Source: Shewanella sp. NFH-SH190041
GTDB lineage: Bacteria > Pseudomonadota > Gammaproteobacteria > Enterobacterales > Shewanellaceae
DNA length: 64,000 bases
Direction: 5' to 3'
Assembly: GCF_024363255.1 (NCBI RefSeq)
Contig: NZ_AP026070.1
Span: 2,790,001-2,854,000, forward strand
Of this stretch, positions 37,811 through 46,395 are shown piece after piece. Below the pieces are notes generated by a model that saw nothing but the letters and a program-made list of their open reading frames with translations, had not been told where the DNA came from and did not search any database. A program made the position numbers and the translations under genes. The first letter of the stretch is position 1, and each line of letters starts with the position of its first letter.

Positions 37811-38557
37811 ATGAAAAGTATTATCTGTGATATTGATGGCGTGTTGTTACACGATAACAAACTCATTCCAGGCAGCGACCGCTTTATTCATCGTATCCTT
37901 GAGCAAGGTAACCCCCTTGTTATTCTGACTAATTATCCGGTACAGACAGGGAAAGATCTGCAAAACCGGTTAAGTGCTGCAGGCATTCAAGTCCCTGAAA
38001 CCTGCTTTTATACTTCCGCGATGGCCACTGCCGATTTTCTAGCACACCAAGAAGGTAATAAAGCCTATGTGATTGGTGAAGGTGCTCTCACCCATGAGCT
38101 TTATAAAGCCGGCTTTACACTGACGGATATCGATCCTGACTTCGTTATTGTGGGTGAGACCCGCTCTTATAACTGGGATATGATACGTAAAGCCTCCCGT
38201 TTTATTATTGAAGGTGCCCGCTTTATTGCCACTAACCCCGATACCCATGGGCCAGCTTATAGCCCTGCCTGCGGTGCTTTATGTGCTCCTATTGAGCGCA
38301 TCACAGGTAAAAAACCATTTTATGTTGGTAAACCTTCAGCTTGGATTATCCGCTCTGCGCTCAATAGCATTAATGCGCATTCTGAAAACACTGTCATTAT
38401 CGGCGACAATATCAATACGGATATCTTGGCAGGTTTCCAAGCAGGCTTAGAAACCATCTTGGTCACCAGTGGCGTCAGTCAGGTAAGTGATATCGATAAA
38501 CAGCCCTTCCGCCCTAACCATATTTTTGCCTGTGCCGGTGATATTGATGTGGTTTGA
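37811..38557 (+). CDS. nagD: HAD-IIA nucleotide phosphatase NagD/UmpH
   Basis: A 248-residue HAD-superfamily phosphatase that aligns with E. coli NagD (UmpH, 250) along its length: catalytic DIDGVLLHDN (Asp 7 and Asp 9), LTNYPVQTG, KPFYVGKPS and IIGDNINTDILAG. It removes phosphate from UMP and other nucleotides. It lies just upstream of asnB, as in E. coli, but the nagBAC genes are absent. Followed by a terminator. Confidence 0.95.
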   Translation: MKSIICDIDGVLLHDNKLIPGSDRFIHRILEQGNPLVILTNYPVQTGKDLQNRLSAAGIQVPETCFYTSAMATADFLAHQEGNKAYVIGEGALTHELYKAGFTLTDIDPDFVIVGETRSYNWDMIRKASRFIIEGARFIATNPDTHGPAYSPACGALCAPIERITGKKPFYVGKPSAWIIRSALNSINAHSENTVIIGDNINTDILAGFQAGLETILVTSGVSQVSDIDKQPFRPNHIFACAGDIDVV

Positions 38558-38589
38558 CCCCAAACAATCTGATGTAAAGATTTACCACG

Positions 38590-38615
38590 AGCCTGCTATT
38601 GCGGGCTTTTTTGTT
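38590..38615 (+). terminator. Intrinsic terminator of nagD
   Basis: Stem AGCCTGC/GCGGGCT (one G-T pair), 4-base loop, TTTTTT tail. Confidence 0.85.
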
Positions 38616-38904
38616 TAGATTTGCAGCAAAAACCAGATTATCTCCTAAAAATTATGATTTTATTGCGATTTACCAGAAGCAGTAGAGAATCAATAAATCC
38701 ATCTACGCCAACCCAAATAAAAATAGACAATTCATAATAAATCTGCATCTTTTGTGAATTAAATTTAAAATAACACCCCAAAAAGCCATGCTAAATCCAC
38801 TAAAAAGCACCAAAAAACGCATAAAACATCAATAATAGATTTGGCAAATTATTCCAAAGCTGGCAAAGTTAATCCCGTTCCCGTTTACTTTGGAGTTAGT
38901 TGTT
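38616..38904 (+). promoter_or_regulatory. AT-rich leader of asnB
   Basis: About 290 bases of markedly AT-rich sequence, with runs of A on the plus strand. No confident promoter boxes. TTTGGAG lies ten bases before the asnB ATG. No Asn-rich leader peptide is seen. Confidence 0.35.
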
Positions 38905-40569
38905 ATGTGTTCTATTTTCGCCATCTTAGATATTCAGTCCGATGCAAAAGCATTGAGACCAGTTGCACTGGAAATGTCCAAACTGATGCGTCACCGTGGG
39001 CCTGACTGGTCAGGAATCTATGCCGATGAGAAAGCTATTTTGGTCCATGAGCGTCTGGCGATTGTCGATGTTGACCATGGGGCACAACCCCTGTTGAGCG
39101 AAGATGAATCCTTAGTACTGGCAGTAAACGGCGAAATTTACAACCATAAGGAACTGAAAGCCCAATTAGGCGATAAATATCAGTACCGTACTAACTCCGA
39201 CTGTGAAGTGATTCTGGCGTTATACCAAGAATATGGCACTGAATTTTTGGATATGCTGAACGGGATCTTTGCATTCGTACTTTATGATAAAGCCCGTGAC
39301 ATCTACCTGATTGGTCGTGATCACATGGGAATTATTCCACTGTATACCGGGTACGATGCAGAAGGAAACTTCTATGTGGCATCAGAAATGAAATCTCTTA
39401 TGCCAGTATGTAAGACTGTCAGCACTTTCCAACCAGGACACTACCTCTATGGCAAAGATGCCGAAATGGTACATTACTATCAGCGTGATTGGATGAGTTA
39501 TGATGCTGTTAAAGACAATGCAGCAGATAAAGCCGAGTTACGCCAAGCATTGGAAAGTGCTGTTAAGCGTCAGCTGATGTCTGACGTACCTTATGGTGTA
39601 CTACTGTCTGGTGGTCTGGATTCATCTATTATTTCAGCCATTACCCAAACATTCGCCAAACGCCGTATTGAAGATGATGGCGCAACCGATGCTTGGTGGC
39701 CACAATTGCACTCTTTTGCCGTAGGGTTAAAAGGTGCGCCCGATCTGGCGGCGGCACAAAAAGTGGCAGATGCTATTGGTACTATCCACCATGAGATCCA
39801 CTTTACCTTTCAAGAAGGTCTAGATGCTATCCGGGATGTGATTTACCACTTAGAAACCTATGATGTCACTACCATTCGAGCGGCAACACCAATGTATTTG
39901 ATGGCGCGTAAGATTAAAGCCATGGGAATTAAGATGGTACTGTCCGGAGAAGGCGCCGATGAACTGTTTGGTGGCTATCTGTATTTCCACAAGGCCCCCA
40001 ATGCTCAAGCTTTCCATGAAGAGCTGGTACGTAAACTGGACAAATTGCATCTGTATGATTGCCTGCGCGCCAACAAAGCCATGGCATCATGGGGGCTAGA
40101 AGCCCGAGTGCCTTTCCTAGATAAAGAATTTATGGATGTGGCGATGCGTATCAACCCACAGGCAAAAATGTCAGTTGATGGCCGTATCGAAAAACAGATC
40201 TTGCGTGAAGCCTTTGAAGATATTCTGCCCCATGAAGTCGCATGGCGTCAGAAAGAACAATTCAGTGATGGTGTAGGCTACTCTTGGATTGATGGTCTGA
40301 AAGAACAGGCCGCAGCACAGGTTGGCGATCGTGAACTCGAAAACGCTCACTTCCGCTTCCCGTACAACACTCCGGACACAAAGGAAGGCTACTTCTACCG
40401 GGCTATTTTTGAAGAACACTTCCCACTGGCCAGTGCAGCAGAAACTGTGCCAGGTGGTAAATCAGTAGCCTGTTCAACACCAGAGGCGCTGGCATGGGAT
40501 GCTAGCTTAAGTGGGGTGATTGACCCATCTGGCCGCGCAGTGCGCTCTGTTCACGCTGATAGCTACTAA
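38905..40569 (+). CDS. asnB: Asparagine synthase B, glutamine-hydrolysing
   Basis: A 554-residue enzyme, the same length as E. coli AsnB. The frame starts five codons earlier at a TTG, but the ATG at 38905 places the catalytic Cys at position 2 after Met removal (MCSIFA). The N-terminal glutaminase domain has RHRGPDWSG and NGEIYNH; the synthetase domain has the ATP loop LLSGGLDSS near 231 and GEGADELFGGY near 348. It makes asparagine from aspartate, glutamine and ATP. Monocistronic with its own terminator. Confidence 0.97.
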   Translation: MCSIFAILDIQSDAKALRPVALEMSKLMRHRGPDWSGIYADEKAILVHERLAIVDVDHGAQPLLSEDESLVLAVNGEIYNHKELKAQLGDKYQYRTNSDCEVILALYQEYGTEFLDMLNGIFAFVLYDKARDIYLIGRDHMGIIPLYTGYDAEGNFYVASEMKSLMPVCKTVSTFQPGHYLYGKDAEMVHYYQRDWMSYDAVKDNAADKAELRQALESAVKRQLMSDVPYGVLLSGGLDSSIISAITQTFAKRRIEDDGATDAWWPQLHSFAVGLKGAPDLAAAQKVADAIGTIHHEIHFTFQEGLDAIRDVIYHLETYDVTTIRAATPMYLMARKIKAMGIKMVLSGEGADELFGGYLYFHKAPNAQAFHEELVRKLDKLHLYDCLRANKAMASWGLEARVPFLDKEFMDVAMRINPQAKMSVDGRIEKQILREAFEDILPHEVAWRQKEQFSDGVGYSWIDGLKEQAAAQVGDRELENAHFRFPYNTPDTKEGYFYRAIFEEHFPLASAAETVPGGKSVACSTPEALAWDASLSGVIDPSGRAVRSVHADSY

Positions 40570-40593
40570 GCAAATAAGTAGTTAAAGCACGAT

Positions 40594-40627
40594 AAAAAAG
40601 GACTGAATTGATATTCAGTCCTTTTTT
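40594..40627 (+). terminator. Intrinsic terminator of asnB
   Basis: A 15-pair perfect stem AAAAAAGGACTGAAT with its complement and a TGAT loop, ending in T6. Confidence 0.92.
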
Positions 40628-40720
40628 CATGCTCAACCAATAACCATTCCTTGGCGAAATAATGCCAGTAATTATTTATTGCCCCCAGTATTTACCGCAT
40701 AATGATCATATGGTTATCTA

Positions 40721-41353
40721 ATGATTGACAGTATGATTTCAACGCGATTACTTCAATTTTACTGTGTGGTGTTCTGGCTGGTAATGATATGGTCAGCCAT
40801 CGCACCCTTGGATCGTTTTACTTGGCTACTGGAAGTTCTGCCTGCGCTAATCGGATTTGCCTTATTGGCTCTCACCGTCAAACGCTTTCCATTAACGCCT
40901 ATGCTCTATACCTTGATCTTGCTGCACTGCATTGTGCTTATGGTTGGTGGTCATTACACCTACGCTGAAGTGCCACTTTTTGACTGGTTTAGCGAGCTAA
41001 GCGGCGCAGAGCGAAACAATTACGATAAGCTCGGCCATTTTATGCAAGGCTTCGTGCCAGTAATGATTGCCAGGGAGATTTGTCAACGACAGCAGGTATT
41101 TCGTACTCACGGCTGGCAGAATTTCTTTATTGTCTGCTTTGCTCTGGCACTCAGTGCATTTTATGAATTACTGGAATGGTGGGTTGCCCTTGCCAGTGGC
41201 GAGAGTGCAGAAGCATTTCTTGGCACCCAGGGATATGAATGGGATACCCAAAGTGATATGGCTTTTGCCCTCACAGGTGCCCTCATCGCATTACTACTGC
41301 TTAGCCGTTTTCATGACCGACAATTACGGACATTAGAAAACGCATTAAAATAA
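40721..41353 (+). CDS. yjdF: DUF2238 inner-membrane protein, YjdF family
   Basis: A 210-residue membrane protein with about six helices (E. coli YjdF 209). Conserved family stretches are HYTYAEVPLFDW, YDKLGHFMQGF, FYELLEWW and GYEWDTQSDM, which carry charged residues within or near membrane helices. No function has been shown for the family. The start could be Met 1 or Met 5. A possible 3' hairpin ACTGGCCC/GGGCCAGT lies at 41362-41395. Confidence 0.85.
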   Translation: MIDSMISTRLLQFYCVVFWLVMIWSAIAPLDRFTWLLEVLPALIGFALLALTVKRFPLTPMLYTLILLHCIVLMVGGHYTYAEVPLFDWFSELSGAERNNYDKLGHFMQGFVPVMIAREICQRQQVFRTHGWQNFFIVCFALALSAFYELLEWWVALASGESAEAFLGTQGYEWDTQSDMAFALTGALIALLLLSRFHDRQLRTLENALK

Positions 41354-41481
41354 AAGCCATAACTGGCCCTCAATACCTCTAGTCACTGGGCCAGTCTGCT
41401 GCAGTGGCATAGCGCACCTTGAGTCAGCAAGAAATCACAGCATATTGGCTCATAGCTATATGCCCGAGGACTGACTCCGGG

Positions 41482-41859
41482 TTACCCCTCAGCGTTCTCA
41501 GCTTGGGGAGCATGTCCCCATACAGCATATTCATTGCCATTTGGATCAAGAAAATGAAACCGGCGACCACCGGGAAAACTGAAAATGGGCTTGCTAATCT
41601 CGCCTCCGGCAGCCACAACTTGGTCCTGAGTTTGCGCTAAATCTAAACTGAAGAGTACGACCAGTGGTGACCCTTTGGCCAAATTAAAGGTTCTGGCTTC
41701 CTGATAAAAACCACCAGCAATCCCGGCATCCGTAAAACAACTATAATGAGCACCATAATCCTCAAACTGCCAGCCAAACACCCGGGTAAAAAACGCCTTA
41801 GTTACCGCTAAATCCCTGACGGGCAATTCCAGATAGTTAATGCGATGATGCCTTTCCAT
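41482..41859 (-). CDS. VOC-superfamily (glyoxalase-like) protein
   Basis: A 125-residue protein with the paired beta-alpha-beta-beta-beta fold of vicinal oxygen chelate proteins: NYLELPVRDLAVTKAFFTRVFGW and the ending HFLDPNGNEYAVWG. Family members include metal-dependent lyases and resistance proteins; the substrate is unknown. Convergent with yjdF. Confidence 0.85.
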   Translation of the reverse strand: MERHHRINYLELPVRDLAVTKAFFTRVFGWQFEDYGAHYSCFTDAGIAGGFYQEARTFNLAKGSPLVVLFSLDLAQTQDQVVAAGGEISKPIFSFPGGRRFHFLDPNGNEYAVWGHAPQAENAEG

Positions 41860-42101
41860 GCTGTAATAATCCTTATTTTATCTATTGTTACTGTCGCTAT
41901 CCAGGCTCTCTTTCTATACCGTATTTATCTCTACAGCGTCTATTTACATACCCTTTGCCGTTGCAGAATTTACTTGGATGCGTCATCCAATATAGTAGTC
42001 AGCTACAGCATCATGACTATCACCGCCAGAGCTGATATTAATAGCCGCAACCACGCCCGGTGCATTACGGCTATGTTAACAACGACACCTAGAGGTTATA
42101 A
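41860..42101. other. Spacer left of repeat copy 1
   Basis: About 240 bases. A plus-strand frame (86 codons, starting inside the VOC gene) ends at the target duplication of the repeat; its N-terminal stretch is hydrophobic but nothing supports it as a gene. I see no other structure. Confidence 0.3.
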
Positions 42102-42105
42102 CTAG

Positions 42106-42367
42106 GGTCTGTTGACCTTTCAAGTTTGTTTTTGCAGCGATTTGAGGATGCTTTATACAAGGCAGAGGCTTTGATTGGTAGTGGTGCTACCTAATAAGCC
42201 GATAACGCAGTAGAAAGGAGCCTCAAACGCTGCCCGCAGGGTTCGGCTAAAAGCGTTTTACTCTTTGTTGAGCGGTTCTTGCTTAGAATAACTAGGCGAC
42301 AAACCACTCGCCGCGATTAAAACGCTTTTATCTCGAACAAAATTTAATCACGAAACGTCAACAGACC
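42106..42367. mobile_element. MITE-like repeat, copy 1 (262 bp)
   Basis: Terminal inverted repeats GGTCTGTTGACCTTTC and GAAACGTCAACAGACC (one mismatch) flanked by CTAG on both sides (42102-42105 and 42368-42371), a YTAR-type target duplication as made by IS5-family transposases. No coding capacity. An internal inverted repeat AAAAGCGTTTTA/TAAAACGCTTTT can form a large hairpin. It lies immediately after the DUF445 stop codon (42376-42378, minus strand). About 43 bp of its interior is absent from copy 2. Confidence 0.85.
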
Positions 42368-42375
42368 CTAGGAAA

Positions 42376-43083
42376 TTATTGCTGTAACAGCGCAGCAGCT
42401 AAACCGATAAGTGCCCCAAAAACGCCGCCCCAAACCACCAGCCAGCCGAGATGCTCTTTGATCATCTGCTGAACCATCTGTTTGACCATCTGTGGCGTCA
42501 GTTCTTCTAAACGCTGATCAACAATTTTCTGGATTTTATCCTGCATTCCCACTAACAGATCTGACTGTTCCAGTTCTTCTTTAAGCAAGGTATGGAATTG
42601 CTCACTGTCAGCTAACTCCGTCAGGGATGCTTTCATCTTGTCGATAAACGGCTGTTTCATCGGCTCCAAAGCGTCAGTGCCACCAAACATGGCCAGCATG
42701 CCACCAAAAGATGAATTGGCCACTGTATCAACTAAGGCATTAAAAGCCGGTTCCAGATCAACTTTATTAATTACTGGGGTTAAATTTAAACGGTCAACGG
42801 CGGAGCCAGATTGACTAAGAAATCGTTCAATATTTTCCCGGGTAAAAAACTGCTCCATCATAAGTTTTGCAATGGCAGCTTTAAACTGTTCAAATCGTGC
42901 GGGGATCACCCCAGAGCCATATAAACCCGGTACTTTTTCAAACAGCATATGGACAGCCAACCAGTTGGTTACTGCGCCAGACAGAGCAAATAGCCCGATA
43001 GTCTGTAACATGGCATTGGGCCAGAAATATCCCACCGCGACACAGATAGCCGCCAGCAAATTGGTTGCAACACTCTTGTCCAA
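42376..43083 (-). CDS. DUF445 inner-membrane protein
   Basis: A 235-residue protein with an N-terminal membrane pair (about 5-50, containing GAVTNWLAVHMLFEKVPG, the family signature), a helical soluble middle, and a C-terminal membrane helix ending LIGLAAALLQQ. The family (E. coli YjiN is a longer relative) has no firm function. The repeat element begins nine bases past its last codon and may now supply its 3' end. Confidence 0.85.
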   Translation of the reverse strand: MDKSVATNLLAAICVAVGYFWPNAMLQTIGLFALSGAVTNWLAVHMLFEKVPGLYGSGVIPARFEQFKAAIAKLMMEQFFTRENIERFLSQSGSAVDRLNLTPVINKVDLEPAFNALVDTVANSSFGGMLAMFGGTDALEPMKQPFIDKMKASLTELADSEQFHTLLKEELEQSDLLVGMQDKIQKIVDQRLEELTPQMVKQMVQQMIKEHLGWLVVWGGVFGALIGLAAALLQQ

Positions 43084-43185
43084 TTTGTTCCTCTCTTGTT
43101 CTTGATTTGCACGAAAAACGGCATTTTATACCATAGTGCTATTCCGGGTCAGTCCGGGATTTAAATCAAATACAGAGAAAATCAC

Positions 43186-44193
43186 TTAAAGCCAATTTCT
43201 GGCATGTTTACGTAGCTCGCGGTAATCAAAAGACAAAACATGAATGCGCTCTATCGGCACTCCACCAAGAAATGCCCGCTCTTGCCCTCGCAGTACCATC
43301 TTTGGCTCACCACAAAGAAAAACCCGATGATATCGATCATAGTGATGACGACCAGCCACCAGCTCCAAGGGATCGGCCCAACGCACCCGCTTGCCATCAA
43401 TATCATCTTTTTCCGCTTCAGAGCTGATACAAGCCTGATAAAAAAAGTTTCTATGCATCAGCATCAGTTTCAACATGGCTTTATGCTGATACAGATCAGC
43501 CAAATTTCGGCCACTGTGGTACAAATAAATATTGCCTTTATGCTCTCGCGCTAAAGCCTCCATAGCTATACCCGCAGCGGCGCCTAATCCGGTGCCACTG
43601 CCAATTAACACTAAGGTATCTTCCGGTAAACCAGAGAAATAATGACAATGTCCCCATGGTCCCTGCATATCCAGCGGCTCCCCCGGAATCGCATCATGAA
43701 ACAACCACTGGCTAAACAGACCATTACGCTTACGCCGAATATGAATAACAACCTGTTCCTCATTGGGAACAGCAGCAATTGCATAGCTGCGACTGATACC
43801 ATCTTTACGGCGCAGATTGACACACTGCCCGGCTTGAAAACGCTTGGCAGGATCACATGACAAGGTTAAAGCTGCGATAGAGTCGGTTAAATATTCCACC
43901 TGCTGCACTGATGATTGAAAATAGAGCTCTCCAGCATCAGGGGTCGCCAACGCCAAACCGGGCGCGGGTAAACATTGGCAGGCAAATAACAAACCAGCAC
44001 TTTTTTGCTCTGGCTCCAGCCCTCTTTGGGCGATGAGAGCTAATTCCCCATCAAGATGCTGCAATAAGCAGCTGCGGCAACGCCCTTTCTTGCAGGAATA
44101 ATTTACCGGATAACCATACCTTAATAAGGTATCGAGCACAGTCTCGCCAGCCAATGCCGTAAACTCTTTATTATTCACGTAAAAAACTGTCAT
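43186..44193 (-). CDS. Ferredoxin-linked flavin oxidoreductase (2Fe-2S, FAD, NAD domains)
   Basis: A 336-residue electron-transfer protein. A plant-type 2Fe-2S domain (1-90) has CKKGRCRSC and a later Cys in LFACQC. An FAD-binding barrel (about 95-190, with RSYAIAAVP) and an NAD(P)-binding domain (GSGTGLGAAAG, HSGRNLADL, VFLCGEPKMV) follow. This is the layout of phenol hydroxylase reductase and CDP-6-deoxyglucoseen reductase-like proteins. The frame opens 25 codons earlier; the ATG at 44191-44193 begins the 2Fe-2S domain. No partner oxygenase gene lies nearby, so its electron acceptor is unknown. Confidence 0.85.
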   Translation of the reverse strand: MTVFYVNNKEFTALAGETVLDTLLRYGYPVNYSCKKGRCRSCLLQHLDGELALIAQRGLEPEQKSAGLLFACQCLPAPGLALATPDAGELYFQSSVQQVEYLTDSIAALTLSCDPAKRFQAGQCVNLRRKDGISRSYAIAAVPNEEQVVIHIRRKRNGLFSQWLFHDAIPGEPLDMQGPWGHCHYFSGLPEDTLVLIGSGTGLGAAAGIAMEALAREHKGNIYLYHSGRNLADLYQHKAMLKLMLMHRNFFYQACISSEAEKDDIDGKRVRWADPLELVAGRHHYDRYHRVFLCGEPKMVLRGQERAFLGGVPIERIHVLSFDYRELRKHARNWL

Positions 44194-44622
44194 TTTCGCT
44201 CTAGATCCCAAAATTACTGCGCCGGTAACAGCCGATACAACAACAGCTTGCGCTATTCTCTGGCACACACATGTTTTTAGTCAGCATTAAGTCTAGTCAA
44301 GCGCATTTAAATCGGCAGGTTTCAACTGATAAAAACTAAAGCATATATTCACACCGAAACCGAAAAATGCAGTGAATAAAGTGCAGAAATGACACCTAAT
44401 AAGAATTTTCTCTCAAAACTAAACTCTCAGTAGTCCCCACTAAGAAGGCAAATACCGAAGAAAGCTGCTTGCCTACGTCGTTATCCACTTCACATCGCAT
44501 TTAGCGATACCGCTGCAACAACCTTGGATAAGCATCACGCAAAATGGCACACAACCAAGCAAGACTCCCACCCCATGTAAAAAGCCGTTATCATTGGCAA
44601 AATAATTATTTTATGGTCCCTT
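44194..44622. other. Spacer between the flavin reductase and the lipoprotein gene
   Basis: About 430 bases. I see no confident promoter or operator. A near palindrome AAAATAATTATTTT (44599-44612) sits about ten bases before the lipoprotein gene. Confidence 0.3.
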
Positions 44623-45144
44623 ATGTCCCGTTTTTCTTTATCCCGCCATGTCTGGGCACCCTGCCAAATCCAATCCAACAGGCAACAGGCATCTTTTGCC
44701 GCTAAATATCAGCGCTATCGCTGTCACACAGGTCTAATCACACTACTACTCGGAATGGTGACATTAAGTGGCTGTACCAGTCATCATCTCCAGTCCCATG
44801 CAAGTCTTCGCGACAGTATCTCAACCAACATTCAGCATAACGGTCTGAAGCTTTTTCGTTATAAATTGACCCGTGTGACTCCTGAAGCCAACACTAGCGG
44901 TGCATATGTTCGGCCGCGAAATAACAAGGAAGCAAAACAACTCGCCAAATATAAGCAGATAGGACGGGATAATATGGAAGCACAGGCAGAGCTTGGATTG
45001 GCCAATACAATGGCCAAACTGCAATATTGCCGGGATGGATATATTGAATTAAGCCGCCTGATAGAAACTGACCGGGCGGAGATCCGAGGAGAATGTAAAG
45101 AGGGCGCCAATGCGGAAGACCGACGCCGTTTCCCGACATTTTAA
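44623..45144 (+). CDS. Hypothetical lipoprotein
   Basis: A 173-residue protein of unknown family. A hydrophobic stretch followed by LSGC gives a likely lipobox with the lipidated Cys near residue 51. This leaves an unusually long basic N-terminal region (MSRFSLSRHVWAPCQ ...), so the true start may be later, although no good start codon is seen. The mature part is basic and helical with two further Cys (LQYCRDGYIEL, IRGECKEG). Monocistronic. Confidence 0.6.
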   Translation: MSRFSLSRHVWAPCQIQSNRQQASFAAKYQRYRCHTGLITLLLGMVTLSGCTSHHLQSHASLRDSISTNIQHNGLKLFRYKLTRVTPEANTSGAYVRPRNNKEAKQLAKYKQIGRDNMEAQAELGLANTMAKLQYCRDGYIELSRLIETDRAEIRGECKEGANAEDRRRFPTF

Positions 45145-45320
45145 TCTCTTATTTGCTTAGCTATCACCTGATACTAATCACTTATCGCCAGAAGATACTG
45201 ATATGGAAAAAGCTGTTAGCTGCTCGCAATCTCCATATCTACCGCTCAACCTCAACAAAAAGTAAGTCAGAGACTAAATCAAAACAAACCTGAGGGTTTG
45301 CTGAAAAACCAAGCCGGCAG

Positions 45321-45638
45321 TTAGATCAGGCGGAAACTGATCTTATAGAGCTCAGTAATGCCGGGATAAATTTGCTGAATCACCTGCTGCAATTGGCTAA
45401 GCGTCATATTTTCCTGTGCGGCCTCTAATTCTGTCAGCGCGCTAAACGCGATTGGCGTTATCGCTAGGACTTCAATATTGCAAAAATGCCGCTGCTGCTC
45501 AAAAGTGGCAACCGGCAACACCTGACCGGGATACACCCCAGATTCACTTTTATCTCTTAACGTGATGGTTTTTACGCCATGCAAAATATCCGCTTCAAAC
45601 CGTTCAAAAAATGTAATTTCAGTTAATGGCTGGCACAT
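45321..45638 (-). CDS. yqfB: N4-acetylcytidine amidohydrolase, ASCH domain (YqfB)
   Basis: A 105-residue ASCH-fold protein (E. coli YqfB 103). Motifs: EITFFERFEADILHGVKTITLRDKSES, FCNIEVLAI and ENMTLSQLQQVIQQIYPG. The E. coli homologue hydrolyses N4-acetylcytidine to cytidine and acetate. The frame extends 35 codons upstream, but homology begins at the ATG at 45636-45638. Confidence 0.9.
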   Translation of the reverse strand: MCQPLTEITFFERFEADILHGVKTITLRDKSESGVYPGQVLPVATFEQQRHFCNIEVLAITPIAFSALTELEAAQENMTLSQLQQVIQQIYPGITELYKISFRLI

Positions 45639-45981
45639 ACTTTCACTGTCTTTATCTCTATATGACTCGATTATACCCAGGGCACGGTTCATTTCTCTTG
45701 CCGGTATCACTATTACCCACCGTTGTCGGTCATATCGGCACACTCAGGTTAACCCATAACAGTCTTACGCAGAATCGGGTCACGCTTGCCAATAGCGCCA
45801 ATCGTTAACATCTGCGACAGGCTTATGCTAATGTGAAAAGAATGAATAGTAGGCTTAGCAAGCATACCGCTGCGCGACATATTAGAAATACGCCATGCTT
45901 TCAGGTAGAATGCGCGCCCTGATTTGATGCCCGCCGATACAGGTTAATGTGCCAGATGATACCGGGCTTACGGAGTGTTCC
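45639..45981. other. Spacer between yqfB and the DUF2986 gene
   Basis: A possible promoter for the DUF2986 gene is -35 TTAGAA, 18-base spacer, -10 TAGAAT (about 45883-45912). Nothing else stands out. Confidence 0.35.
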
Positions 45982-46194
45982 ATGAACAAAAAACAGAAAG
46001 TACTGAAACAGATGGCTAAACGGGCCAAAGCCAAAGAAAACAAAAAAGAAAAGCCAAATCCAAGCAAAAAGGCCAAGCCAAGATACATCTCTAAAGCAGA
46101 GCGCGCCAAACTGGAGCAGCAAGCGGCACAGGACAATCAGACTGAGCAAAGTCAAACTGCCCTGCCAGAGCAAACAGCAGATAGCCAAGCGTAA
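45982..46194 (+). CDS. DUF2986 small basic protein
   Basis: A 70-residue very basic protein: MNKKQKVLKQMAKRAKAKEN at the start, KKAKPRYISKAERAKLE in the middle, an acidic/Gln tail at the end. The ATG at 45982 has GGAG seven bases before it; the frame extends 11 codons upstream but homology starts here. The family is found in Shewanella, Vibrio and relatives. Nucleic-acid or ribosome binding would suit the charge but is a guess. Confidence 0.8.
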   Translation: MNKKQKVLKQMAKRAKAKENKKEKPNPSKKAKPRYISKAERAKLEQQAAQDNQTEQSQTALPEQTADSQA

Positions 46195-46395
46195 ATCTAT
46201 CGACACTGCGGATGCCTGTCCGCAGGTGCACGTTACTTCCCGGCAAGCTACGCCGGGATATTTCCAGCTAAATGCTAAATGCTAAATGGTTAATAGCCGG
46301 CCAGAATAGCCAATATAACGAGTCCAGTTATCACACAGATAGCATTGCCTTTATAATGGCCATAGCCATTGCATGGCCACGGCTATGACTGAAGG

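Noticed and set aside
41845..42105. 86-codon plus-strand frame with a hydrophobic N-terminus
   Set aside because: It begins inside the VOC gene, has no ribosome binding site, and ends by chance at the repeat target site.
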